Source: Ricinus communis (Eukaryota; Streptophyta; Magnoliopsida; Malpighiales; Euphorbiaceae). Taken from it: a stretch of DNA of 64,000 nucleotides. The stretch covers positions 26,057,939 to 26,121,938 of the forward strand of contig NC_063257.1 of NCBI RefSeq assembly GCF_019578655.1. Reading direction: 5' to 3'. This document shows, piece by piece, positions 24,153 to 34,525 of the stretch (position 1 is the stretch's first letter; each line of letters begins with the position of its first letter). Below the pieces are notes generated by a model that saw only the letters and a program-made list of their open reading frames with translations, ran no database searches and was not told where the DNA came from. Made by a program: the position numbers and the translations under genes.

Positions 24153-24813
24153 TGTGGGATTGGGCTTAATCAAAACAATGGGCCTCAAGATAATCTTATC
24201 AACTTAACCCAACATATGGAGGCATGACCAAGACAATATAAGCCCAATATAATCAAGTCAAGGTATTTGGAGTTCAATACTAAAAAATGGGCCACATATC
24301 ACATATTACTTTAGCCCAATTGTCATGTTAATATATGGGCATGGCTTGGACGAGTTTTTAGGAGTTTTTCTTCATTTAAAGAAGTCTTTGAATAGTTAGG
24401 AGTCTTGTTTTAAGTTATCCTTTTAGTTTAGGAGTTCTATTCCTAGTATTATTGTTATTTGCTTCCTTATCATTATAGAATTAGATTTCTTTAAAGCCTA
24501 TATATACTAGTACGAATTTCTATGTAAAGGGAGTTATTGAATATTGATTATTTTGGAGTTAATTCTCTTCTGTGGTTCTTATGAACTTGGTGAATTTATT
24601 AAGTGAAGGCTTAGTATTTTACAAACTTAGTTTAATCTAAATTTTTGTTTATGTTAGACAATCTTTAACTCTTTATAATTAAGCTTTTTAAGTACAAGTT
24701 ATTTAAGGGTCTTGTTGGGAGTTAGAGTTTCTTCGCTTGATTAGGTGAATGATCCTTGGTGAAGACATCAACATTGAATATAGGTTTGGTAAAAGTTAGC
24801 CACGTTTGTATCA
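24153..24813 (+). mobile_element. Solo-LTR-like insertion in a 1-kb repeat
   Basis: 661 bp beginning TGTGGGATTGGGC and ending TTTGTATCA, with a TATA-type motif (cctatatatactag) at about 24500. It interrupts a 1-kb repeat: ggataagtcta on the left and gtagttgactagtcaac on the right, with some repeat sequence lost. No matching target duplication is visible (gtcta vs atgag). Orientation is assumed from the TATA motif; the family is not recognised. Confidence 0.45.
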
Positions 24814-26282
24814 ATGAGAGGGTAGTTGACTAGTCAACAACTCTTATAGTCCCAAATTTTATGAGCCAGCTTAACAAAAATAAGGGAAAATTCGTGTGGG
24901 CCTACCTAATAATACTCCGACCCAAATTACTTCATTACCCAAATATCAAAATTCTTGCATTGTCGCTTGTATTACACTTGGATGAATAAAAAACAACATG
25001 ATTTACCACTTACGCACGTGGATTTATGTCTCGTCTTGCTTAATCATCAAGCTAAGCCCTAATGCTACTGGTCAAGCTTGTCAATTGAGTTCACATGATT
25101 CCTTACGCCAATCCTTATTTCATTAGAGGTCATCGTGCCTAGAGGAATAAGGAATGATGGAGATCTTAATGGTGCCAGTCCTGGATTAGAATATTTGGGC
25201 GAGACTCGATTCTCAACATTCCCTCTTTCCTTTAAAAGATTCATTCAAGAACATTCTAAGAATGATATCGATACTCGATCAACTAATTTTCTTTATTCAC
25301 ATTTTTCCAAGCCTTGGATCAATGCCTCTCATTGCCGCTTCCACATGCTTTCACTCAACACTTGTGTTTATGCTCCCCAAATAAAATCACAAGTTCTTTG
25401 TTCTTTTGCATACGGTTAAGCTTAAGGATCAAATCGAATAGATTTAAACACAAGGGTAGATAAAGAACACAAAAGAAGGGAAGGACATGAGCTTAGAGGA
25501 ACAAGGAAGGATGGAGATCACAATGCTGCAAATCCTAAATCATAATATTTGGGAGTGCCTCGATTCTCATCGTTCTCTCTTTCCACTAAAAGATTTATCC
25601 ATGATCATTGCGAGAATGATATCAATACATTATCAACTGATTTTCTTTCTTCGCATTCGTCGAAGCATTGGATCGGTGCCTATGATTGTCGTTTTCCATG
25701 TGCTTTCACTTAACAATCATATTTATGCTCCCTAAATAAAACCAAACTATCATACTAGACAGAGATTAGGAAAAAAGACATAAAAGAAATAAACAAAATG
25801 AGAATATAGGTAAGATTTTAGATCTGGTAAGGAAAGAAATGATAAGTCTATGCTCGCTAGTACGAGTGTTGATAAGGCGACACAGTTCTTGAAAGAACCA
25901 ATAACTCGACTTCCCGAAAGGTGGAAAACTGAAATAATATGCTCATTGGGCTTAAGTATTCAGTTGCATGCAGTTTTTATAATGCGAAAGCCCTCATTCT
26001 ATAAGTAGCTAAATATTAATAAATAAACAAAGAAAGATAAATAAACTATAGTCAAATCAAGAACGAGAGAGGAATTGACTGTGCAACAACTCTTATAGTC
26101 CCAAATTTTGTGAGCCAGCTTAATAAAAAAAAGGGTAAATTCGAGTGGGCCTATCTAAAAATATTCTGACGTAAATTACTTCATTATATGCATCCTAAAC
26201 TTCAAAAAGCTCGCATTCCCACATATATTAGACTTCTCCCTTTCAAGCGTGGATTTACGACTCATCCTACTTTATCATCTAC
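24814..26282 (+). repeat. 1-kb repeat, forward units
   Basis: One nearly complete unit starting at agttgactagtcaacaactc, followed by an internally deleted one (25480-26280) with aactcgacttcccgaaaggtgg. It ends at tcctactttatcatcta, where an LTR-like sequence begins. Confidence 0.82.
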
Positions 26283-26284
26283 TA

Positions 26285-26860
26285 TCACACCCGTACTCTA
26301 AGTATGCATTCATCCTTTTACCATTGGATTTTCATATAGTATGTTAATTGAATTAAGGTAGTATTTAAGTGTGTTTAATAATAAATAATAGTGGGACTTA
26401 ATTGAAATGAAAAAGAGATGGTGGATTGAATTAGGATGAAAGAATAAAAGTTAGAGGGTTCAAATCGTTTATTCGTCTACGATTTTGTAGTTTTACGTTT
26501 GTGCTAGTTCTGTCTTTATCTTTATGGAATTAGACCAATCAGGTTATTGCTCATTCTGTTAGGATAATTTGAGCTAGTCATGTTAAATTGTGCTTAACTC
26601 CTTCTATAATTATCTAATTGAAGTGAAACTTTTTTTGCATACTATAGACTTGAATAACTAGAAGTATACAAAAGATGAGCCTTAAATACCTCATATGTAA
26701 TTCCCAATAATTTTTCAAAGTTGGCCTAAAATCTACCCTATATGATTGTTGAGATAGGAATGTAACATTGAGTTTAAAAGCATAATTTGCATACCATTTG
26801 GGGGCTGCATGATAGGAGAGCATAAAGGCTTATTATTTTGTTGAATTCTAAGTGAAATTT
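26285..26860. mobile_element. LTR-type fragment beginning tatcacacccg
   Basis: AT-rich sequence starting tatcacacccgtactc, a beginning similar to the larger LTR-like insert at 29690 (tgtatcacacccccgttac). No coding potential and no closing terminus. It is probably a truncated LTR of the long-LTR gypsy type, by resemblance of the terminus only. Confidence 0.3.
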
Positions 26861-26861
26861 A

Positions 26862-28036
26862 TGAACACGGCCGTTTTGGACATCAAAGAAGAAGTAGATC
26901 TTATGGAGCACGGCCATAGAGAGTAACACGGCTAGGAACACCAAACCATGTTCCCAACATGGCTAGGAACACGGACGTGTTGGAGGCGACAAGGGGAATT
27001 AATTAAAAGAAGAAGAGAGGAAGAAAGAAAAGAAAGCAGGGGGAGAACGTCCCAAACCCTAAATTTTCTCTCCCTAAGGGTTTTCTGAGCTGAAACCAAG
27101 GGAAAAGGAGACTTAGATCAAGGTTCCAATTGGATTCCCTTCAAAGATCGAAGATTGGGCGAGGTTCGTTGATTGATTTTCAAATCAAGCAAGAGGAACA
27201 AGAATCGATTCAATTGGAGCAAAAGGATTTGGGGCTGTTTACTCTCATCCAAGGGTGTAATCGGGTTTTCTCCACCTTTGCTCATTGTTGTAATTGAATT
27301 CTTGTATATTTTGATAATGAACATGATTAGCTAGATTGATTAAATCCATTGAGATTTCTTTACTATATTGGCTTAGTATTATATTGTTGGATTGTTTGGA
27401 TTAGTTTTGTATTCTTCTTGCTTTCAGTATTAATAAGATAATGCATTGTTCATGAGACGTTGTGAATTGTGTGTTTAGATTGCTTTGTGTGATTGAGAAG
27501 TCCATTTGGCAATTGGAATTTTGAATAGGAAGAACTGGTTAATAATCGCTTAGAGATAAGGATAATTAACTAGCCGGATTAAGAATTAACAAAGCTTAAT
27601 AGAGGCGAATTAAAGCTTAATCCTAATTTAAGAATCAATCGTTAGGAAGATATTCCAACTTTAGGCTATTAGATTTAGGAATTCAGTTATCTCGAGAGAG
27701 AAACCGAATTCGGTTAAGAATTCATCCACAGGTAGCATAATTAGACTCAACAATCCTTTATCTTTTGTTTGATTGCCAACTAGTTTAGGTTCCCTTTGGA
27801 TTTGCTCTCTTGCCTTAGTTATTTTAGTTATCAATTACTCTTGCATCTCCCTTAGAACTTAGATTGTTGCTATTAGTTAGTTTAGAAAGTATTCATCACT
27901 CATTTTAGGTTAATATAACAAAGAACAAAGGAGTAACTCTGGGCTTTCACTTTCCCGAGGAATACGACCTTGATACTCGCCATTAGTGCTAGACTGTATC
28001 GATAGGTACACTGCCTTAGATTGTAGCTAACACAAA
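26862..28036 (+). mobile_element. Athila-like LTR, 5'-truncated
   Basis: Aligns forward with 57105-58270 of the complete LTR at 56856-58281. Shared blocks: gtgttggaggcgacaagg, ccctaagggttttctgagctg, ggaattcagttatctcgag, ctcgccattagtgctagac and cactgccttagattgtagc. The U3 start is missing and the last bases (the expected tagcacacatca) are replaced after taacacaaa by a 35-bp inverted fragment. It could be the 5' LTR of the composite element that follows or an older solo LTR fragment. Confidence 0.8.
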
Positions 28037-28071
28037 GAATAAATAAATAACTGAGATGGGATAAATATCAC
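28037..28071 (-). repeat. 35-bp inverted fragment of the 59933-59967 region
   Basis: 34 of 35 bases match the reverse complement of 59933-59967 (gtgatatttatcccatctca and onward), which lies just after the polypurine-type motif in the deleted element at 56856-60727. It sits between the LTR end and the integrase remnant, marking a rearrangement junction. Confidence 0.8.
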
Positions 28072-28077
28072 ATATCC

Positions 28078-29424
28078 AGACTGGAGAATCCGAGTTTGGA
28101 AGCATTTGATGAGAGCACGATAGATGATCGATTTCTATAGGAGCACTTGTATTCATTGAAGGTATACTCTGATTCTCCTTGGTTTTTTGATTATGCTAAC
28201 TACCTTGTGGCTAGGGTCTTACCAAAGGGTATGACTTATCAGTAAAAGAAGAAATTCTTCGCTGATTTGGAATACTAAATTTAGGAAGATCCCTTCCTAT
28301 ATCGAGTGTGTGCAAACCAGGTCATTTGCCGATGTGTTTATGGCGAAGAGAGTTTCCAGATATTGAGGCACTGTCATGAAGGACCGCAGAAGGCCATCAA
28401 GCGGCGAACCATACTGCTAGGAAGGTGTTGGATGCAGGCTTTTATTGGCCAACTATCTTCCAGGATGCTAGGACATTTGTTCAGGTTTGCGACACTTGTC
28501 AGCGCTCAGGTAATATCTCTACCCGTGATAAAATGCCCCAAACTAGTATGTAGACTATTGAGATATTTGATGTTTGGGATATTGACTTCATGGGACCCTT
28601 CCCTTCTTCAAATGGCAATAAGTATATCCTCGTGGCTTTTGAGTATTTCTCCAAATGGCCTAAGGCACATGCCTTATCTACTGACGATGCTAGACTTGTT
28701 TCCAGGTTACTTAAGAGGTTATTTGCTAGGTTTGGCACACTTAGAGCGCTAATTAATGATAGGGGAACACATTTCTGCAACACTCAATTGGAGAAAGCAC
28801 TCAGGCGCTATGGTGTAATGCATCGGTTCTCTACTCCTTATCACCCATAGACCAGTGGACAAGTTGAGGTTACTAATAGGGGCTTAAAACGCATCTTAGA
28901 AAGAACTGTGGGTGTAAGTCGAAAGGATTAGGCTTCGAAACTGGATGATGCATTATGGGCATTTAGAACTGCATATATGACCTTCATAGGTTTTACGCCA
29001 TATAGGCTTGTGTATGAGAAGTCTTGTCATTTACTTGTCGAATTAGAACATAGGGCTCTTTGGGCCCTTAGAACTTACAATCTTGATGTTGATTCTGCAG
29101 GTAAGGAAAGACAGTGGCGATTGGGTGAATTGGAGGAATGGCTAAGACAAAGAAGTGGCATGATCATAGGCTCAAAGGTCCGAAGGAGTTTCAAATAGGA
29201 GATAGAGTATTGCTATATAATTCACGTCTTCGGTTGTTTCCAGGGAAGCTCAGGAGTCGATGGTCGGAGCCATCTGTGGTTAAGCAAATTTTCCCATATA
29301 GCACAGTCGAGCTTCATCATCCCGAGAAGGGTGATTTCAAGGTCAATGGACATAGGCTCAAGGTGTATCATGGAAACTCGTTGGAGATTGAGCAACGGGT
29401 TAACATGATTTTGTACCTGCAATG
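28078..29424 (+). pseudogene. Athila-like integrase (pol 3' end), decayed
   Basis: The end of the pol polyprotein of a Ty3/gypsy element; integrase inserts the cDNA into the genome. Visible in order: the linker ..DSPWFFDYANYLV..; a zinc-binding region with ILRHCHEG, then, after a frameshift near 28385, GHQAANHTARKVLDAGFYWP and CDTCQRSGN; the core with [38 protein letters not shown] and GQVEVTNR, which hold all three acidic catalytic positions (D, D, E); and, after a further shift near 29140, a C-terminal ..FQIGDRVLLYNSRLRLFPGKLRSRW.. domain and VNGHRLK. Stops include TAG at 28544, at 28848 (expected Gln) and at 28929 (expected Trp). RT and RNase H are absent. The wording is closest to Athila/Tat integrases. 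Confidence 0.88.
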
Positions 29425-29690
29425 ATGATCCATGTCGAGTCCAGCTAAGTGACTCAAGAACCAAAAAGAAGCGCCCTTGGGAAGCCTTCCCATTTCAGTT
29501 TTATGTCTTTCGATTTACTTTTATGTTATCAATCATTTGCATGCTTGATGATCTTTAGAACACTTACTTTATACATTAAATATAGTTGCATGAACTTAGG
29601 GTTTAAGTAATTTAAGTCAGATTTTTGGTAATTGGTGAAGAAGGACTTCCCCCTTTGATTTATTTTACTTGATTTATAGCCTGAATGTAT
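29425..29690 (+). other. Post-pol conserved motif and spacer
   Basis: Directly after the pol stop comes gagtccagctaagtgactca, then aaaaagaagcgcccttggga and agcc.tccca. The same motif follows the deleted coding region at 59590-59650. Plant Athila-type elements commonly have such a conserved '..AAGCGC..TGGGAGGC..CCCA' block after pol. The rest of the stretch is AT-rich with nothing recognised. Confidence 0.65.
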
Positions 29691-31975
29691 CACACCCCCG
29701 TTACATGCTAACCAACAGACATTAGCCAGGTAGCATACAAGCGTCGTAGACTATATACTACATGTAGATAGGTCAATATGCAGATTATCAAGACACAAGG
29801 TTATTAACATATAAATATATGATTATACTTAACCATCATTTAACAAGTATTCAAAACATCTTCTTATGCCTTACAAGGCACACTTCCATATACATCACAT
29901 AACTGCATATGAAATGCATCAGGAGTAAACTCCACAAAACTAGCCCAACCTGACAGAACTGCTAAAAGCTAGACTTCGGATACAACCAACTGATGCACTA
30001 CTATTTACAAACCTGAAAGAAAAACTTTTGGAGAGGGGTAAGCCTCCAGCTCAGTAAATAAATAATCAATATAATCTATATCATATACACTTAATACAAT
30101 TTCCATCCAATCACATAACTTACCATGATTCATAATTTACGCATAAGTTCATACCATTCTACTCAATTCATTACAACCATCATAAAAAAAATACAATTCG
30201 GCAATTATGGTTAGTTCTTACGGCTTATGGATCCCCTTTAATGTGCTACTCCGCCTCATCCTCACCTATCGCACACGTAAGCTGCTTCGCCTCATCCTCA
30301 CATTACACACTTTTATAGCCTCTCTAGGCTTTAGCCTCCCAAGGCACTATTTATATATATATATATCTTTTTTTTTCACAGGGGAATCAACCATTCACAT
30401 GTACATGCGCACTTAACATCACAATTTAATCATTTCACTTATATCATATTCAAGCAATAACAATTGTTTCACTCAATACCAATCGTTTCCATCTCATTAA
30501 TTCAAACATAATACAATATTAAGCAAACACAACCATTCGCGGAACATTTGATTAAAAATATGAATGTAGCAAATATTAACTATTTACTTACTCAAAATAC
30601 ACTTATTCCTTCAACATAGAAGAACCTCCTTTCTCCATAACTTCCTTTCCATGACTTTGAGTTCCTGTTAACACATTCATCAATTCACATTTCATGCATC
30701 TTCCAAATATTCATGTAAATACTAGTTCTAATGCATTACAAGATTATCCCCTTTCTAATTCATAGGTCTAACTCTTCCTCTAAGACTCTCAATTACTGTT
30801 TTAATATCATATAAAAATGTCCCATCTAGCTATATACCAATTTAACTCAAATTAATATCAAATAAATAGCATAAAACTAATCTCCAATATCTCTATTTTC
30901 TATATAGAATTTAGTACCAAAGTATATTTATTCCTAGGAAAAATTGACTTAATATAAAAATCTCTTATTAAATAGACATATACTCTTATGTGGCTAGTTT
31001 TATCTCCGAGAAGAATTACTCAATTTTGACTTCTATAGATTTAATTATTGCCAAATTACTCAGCAAGGGTTATACAGCTCGCTGTACCCCGAGCAGCAAT
31101 CTGTTTGCTCAATTCAAGCAACCAAAACAGCAAAACTAGTGAAATCACAAAACTACAAAGTTATAGGGGATTCTTCAAAATTTCTGTAGACACTAGTTAA
31201 GCTTAATTTGAATTTATATAATGCATGTTATGCCCAAAATACAGAACATCAAGGTTGCTGGAATTTTGACAGTTTTCTGTCTTGACATACTTAAACTTAA
31301 ATCAAGCTTAATCTCTATGCAATCATTCAATACTCTACTAATTCATAATAATTAGACCTTTAATTAATCAATGAAAGCATCAATTGAAGTTTTCCCAATT
31401 ATAATTAAGAACTTTAATGACAAATTAATAATAATCAAGTAACAACTCATCAGTTTCAACTTTTGGGTTGCTAATATGCTAAAATCCTTTAGCTTTAGCT
31501 TTAGCTTGGCTCCTTCAATAGTTGGTAAAATCCTATCTTAATCTTAAGTTTTTCTAGGTATTTCACTGCTCTCACTTGTTCCAAATTTTAAGTTTTTGGC
31601 CATGTATGAATTTTAGAGAAATGAAGAGGTAAAATGTGCTTGCTCATGGTTCCAATTTCCAAGATTCATCTCTCAATGCCACCACCTACTAAAACTAGTT
31701 TTATCATCCCAAGTTAATTGTTACTAACCATACACAGGTACTAACTTTTAATTGTATCTTTTAAGTCCAATATATTTATCCAACCTTCAACTATTGGTTC
31801 AATTACGTTTTAAGGCTTAATACACATAACCCAAGTACTTAATCTACTGATCTAAATTAATAATCTAATATCATGCTTCTTATTCTCTACTTATAATTAA
31901 CATAATACATTCTCATAAAATAAAAATATTATTAATATACCATCATATGCCCAATGATTAAATGTAAATGCACAT
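29690..31975 (-). mobile_element. Long solo-LTR-like insertion (about 2.3 kb)
   Basis: No coding sequence. It starts tgtatcacacccccgttac and ends gcacataaca, giving TG...CA termini. Internal cues typical of long plant gypsy LTRs include ggggtaagcctccagctcagta near 30035. A short ATGTAT is found at both borders (29687-29692 region and 31979), but it overlaps the proposed termini, so a target duplication is not proven. It separates the pol-end motif from the promoter and env-position unit of copy 2. A Del/Tekay-like origin is a guess; strand is inferred from the TGTTATGTGC... start on the minus strand. Confidence 0.45.
30346..30377. repeat. AT microsatellite with T run
   Basis: A tatatatatatat tract followed by ctttttttttc inside the long LTR-like insert. 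Confidence 0.7.
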
Positions 31976-32082
31976 AACATGTATGATGAGAAAATGCAAG
32001 CATTACAAAATGTGTGTATATATGTTAAATGCAGGTAGGAAGCTTGGGGACTCGAGATGGCGAAGGAAAGCTCGAACTTCAC

Positions 32083-32466
32083 CCGTCCACCATGGTTTTC
32101 GTGCGATCACGGCCAAGAAGACCAGTCAGGTCTTGATCAAGACCACGAGTCATGCCCGTGATGAATATGCACATATAGAGTTTGGGAAAATGGCCATCCA
32201 CCACGGCTTCCGAGGCCTCCACAGGCTGCAACACCAGGCCGTGCCGGTCACCACGCCTGTGCTCGAGCCTGTGATGGATATGCATGTAAAGCATAAGGTA
32301 AATTCAGCCGTCCACCACGGCTTACGAAGGCACCACGGGCAGAAACAGCTGTCCGTGCTTACTAGCACGGCCATGCCTTCGCCCATGACGGATGGGCACA
32401 AGAATGAGGCTTCAAGGTTCAACATGGGTCGAGTCCTGGCTGTGCTGACCCCCGTGACTATAGAAG
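32083..32466 (+). promoter_or_regulatory. Three about 112-bp CACGG modules and TATA-like box (copy 2)
   Basis: Three tandem modules start ccgtccaccatgg (32083), ccatccaccacgg (32194) and ccgtccaccacgg (32308), spaced 111 and 114 bp, each with several CACGG/CCGTG pairs and a final gatggatatgca/gatgggcac-type end. They are followed by gactatagaagc (TATA-like at 32459). The layout matches copy 1 (12478-12735). The modules keep a 178-residue plus-strand frame open with repeated HHG(F/L)R words; I treat that as a by-product. Function as an internal promoter for the env-position ORF is inference. Confidence 0.55.
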
Positions 32467-32565
32467 CAGGCCTTTTTAAAATTTTCCTATCTTTCCCTCT
32501 CTAAGCTCTAAGGTGATGCTTTCTTCTTTGTCTTTAATTTTTCTTACCTGTCACGGTAACTTCAA

Positions 32566-32996
32566 GTAAGTCTCTTCGCTTTTTGCTTTTATCTGATTAA
32601 GTTTGATTTTTCTTTTATTTATTTTTTTTATTTAGGATATTTTGATATGCTTTAGTAGTTTGCTTTGTTACACTGCTTAAATTTGACTTCGATTAGATTT
32701 AGTTAAAACTAATTGCTATGTTTATATGATTATGAATAATGAAATGATAAGTGTGGGGTTTGGCAGCAATAAAGTTTATTTATGGCATTTTATTATGAAC
32801 AATTGATAGCATAAATTTTATTTATTTGGTGTAAGATAAAGTAGGCTGGATTGTAATTGTGAATTACTTTTTTGCAGGAGATTGAGGCTTTAGTCTTAGT
32901 GTTAAGTCTAAAGTTTTATGTTAGTCAAATTATAGTCGTTATGTTGTTTAATTTTGGGTATAATTTATGTTAAAACTTGATGATTCATTGCATTAG
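32566..32996 (+). other. Predicted leader intron of the env-position ORF (copy 2)
   Basis: The donor aacttcaa/gtaagtctct and acceptor cattgcattag/g align with copy 1's borders, and the ATG at 33002 follows at the same distance (five bases). 431 bp. It contains gataagtgtggggttt like copy 1's, in a single copy. Confidence 0.5.
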
Positions 32997-33001
32997 GCAA
33001 T

Positions 33002-34525
33002 ATGGGGGACCGCGATCAATCACGTCAAAAGCAACTGCAATGCACAGCTACCAGCAAGCACCCGCGTGGCGAAGGAACATCTTCTCCACTACACCTTCAT
33101 CAGCACCAGCACCTCCACCACAACAGCAACTAGTCCGAGTACGAAGAGCACCAGCTGCAAATCCACCCGCACTTTGTCGTTCTCCCTTATGGACATTTCA
33201 GAATGCAAGTGATGGCTGGACGTTGCATCAACTTTGTATCCTTGGATAGAGTGGGATTGGCTCAGGATGTGCATGCCCTGTTCGAAACTCTGCCATACCC
33301 ACGATTCCTCGACATCATTGAGCCGACCTACTATGAGCTTATGATTGAATTCCTCAGCACCTTCTTTCTATAGCAATAGATCACAAACATGCATCAGCCT
33401 GATGCAATTTATTTCGGACTTGGGGGAAGGGAGTTCTCAATGTCAGTTCCACAATTCGGCATGCATTTGGGATTATGGACTGAGCAAGAGACCTCGGGTG
33501 AGGAGTATCAAGGATGCATCTACGTCAACCCAATCTCGTACGACACCATGTGGGATTCATTGGTACTCAAGCCGGAATCATACTACCCCAGCAGGTCTAT
33601 GGTGTCTAGCCTTCCAGATCATCTCCCCTATTTCCATACTTTATTAGCTTACATGATTACAGGCATGGGAGATAGTTTTGGAGCGGTCACACAAACCGAT
33701 GTCTTCATCCTCTAGGCTACGCAACATCGTAATAAGCTTGACTTGGGATATTTGTTGCCTCGTCAAGTTCGTTCATTTATAGTAGACGCCCAGAAAAAGA
33801 TGCACTGCTATTTTGGCCCGTATGTAACCAGGTTAGCCAAGAGACTAGATGTATTAGACAATTGTCTGTCAGAACTTTAACAGATTGGCGATATGACATC
33901 ACTAGGGATCAGAAAGAAGATTAACATTCAGATTATCACGGCTATTCGACACCTACATGGCATAGAGTATAGGCTCATCAGCACAATAGTAAGGGAGGCT
34001 AGAGAGACAACAGCTAGAGGAGCCCAAGACCCGACGGTTGAGATTCCAAATGTTAGGATTCCAAACCCAGCCAGAGTGTTTATGCCTACATCTGGAGCCT
34101 CCTCTTCTTATTCTGCAGGGACATCAAGTGCTCAGATTAGTGCTTTGGCCGACCGACTAGATCGAGTCTACGATTTACAGCAGCAGCACTATAATGAGTT
34201 TGTGCTACAGAGAAAGGAGTTTGGGCAGTTTCAAGAGGAGACTAGGGCATAGGTTTAGGGTTTAAACAATATGCTCCAGCAGCTTATGCATGGGCTGGAC
34301 AGGCAGGCCACCTAGACAGACCTAATGGCGGAGAAGATTCAAAAGACGACGGAGACCGGAGCACAAAATCAGCGGTTCATCGATGATATGGAGTTTGATC
34401 TAGCAGGATGCTTCACGGACCCTGTGCCACCACCACCGCCCCCTCCTTCGGCGCCTTCCCCTACTCCTCACCCTCCAGCAGATTCGGGCAGTGAGGATGC
34501 GCCTTCGGCAGACTACCAGCAATGA
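33002..34525 (+). pseudogene. env-position ORF of Athila-like element, copy 2 (508 codons, eight stops)
   Basis: Almost the whole protein can be followed in one frame from ATG 33002 to TGA 34523. Order: basic N-terminus (MGDRDQSRQKQLQ); a His/Ser/Thr-rich low-complexity segment that is probably frameshifted relative to copy 1; QVMAGRCINFVSLDRVGLAQ and DVHALFETLPYPRFLDIIEP; the core AIYFGLGGREFSMSVPQFG and LGLWTEQETSGEEYQG; HTLLAYMITGMGDSFG; LDLGYLLPRQVRSFIVDAQ; VTRLAKRLDVLD; IEYRLISTIVREARE; a Gln/Glu-rich helix; and a proline-rich acidic tail (DPVPPPPPPPS..). In-frame stops start at 33131, 33371, 33377, 33713, 33878, 34250, 34256 and 34313; seven are TAG and one TAA. No signal peptide or transmembrane span is evident, so 'env' refers to position only. 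Related to plant ATHILA ORF-1-type proteins of unknown function. Confidence 0.75.

Noticed and set aside
29690..31975. Host gene with introns in the unannotated 2.3-kb stretch
   Set aside because: No frame above noise and no coherent exon pattern; edges and content look like a long LTR.
31968..32504. 178-codon plus-strand frame with HHGFR-like repeats
   Set aside because: It coincides with the CACGG promoter modules; the repeats follow the DNA modules and the first codons lie in AT-rich insert sequence. Copy 1 does not keep the frame.
33131..34315. TAG read as a sense codon in the env-position ORF
   Set aside because: Copy 1 also has frameshifts and TGA, and neighbouring pol remnants carry TAA and TAG alike; methylation decay explains the TAG excess better than recoding.
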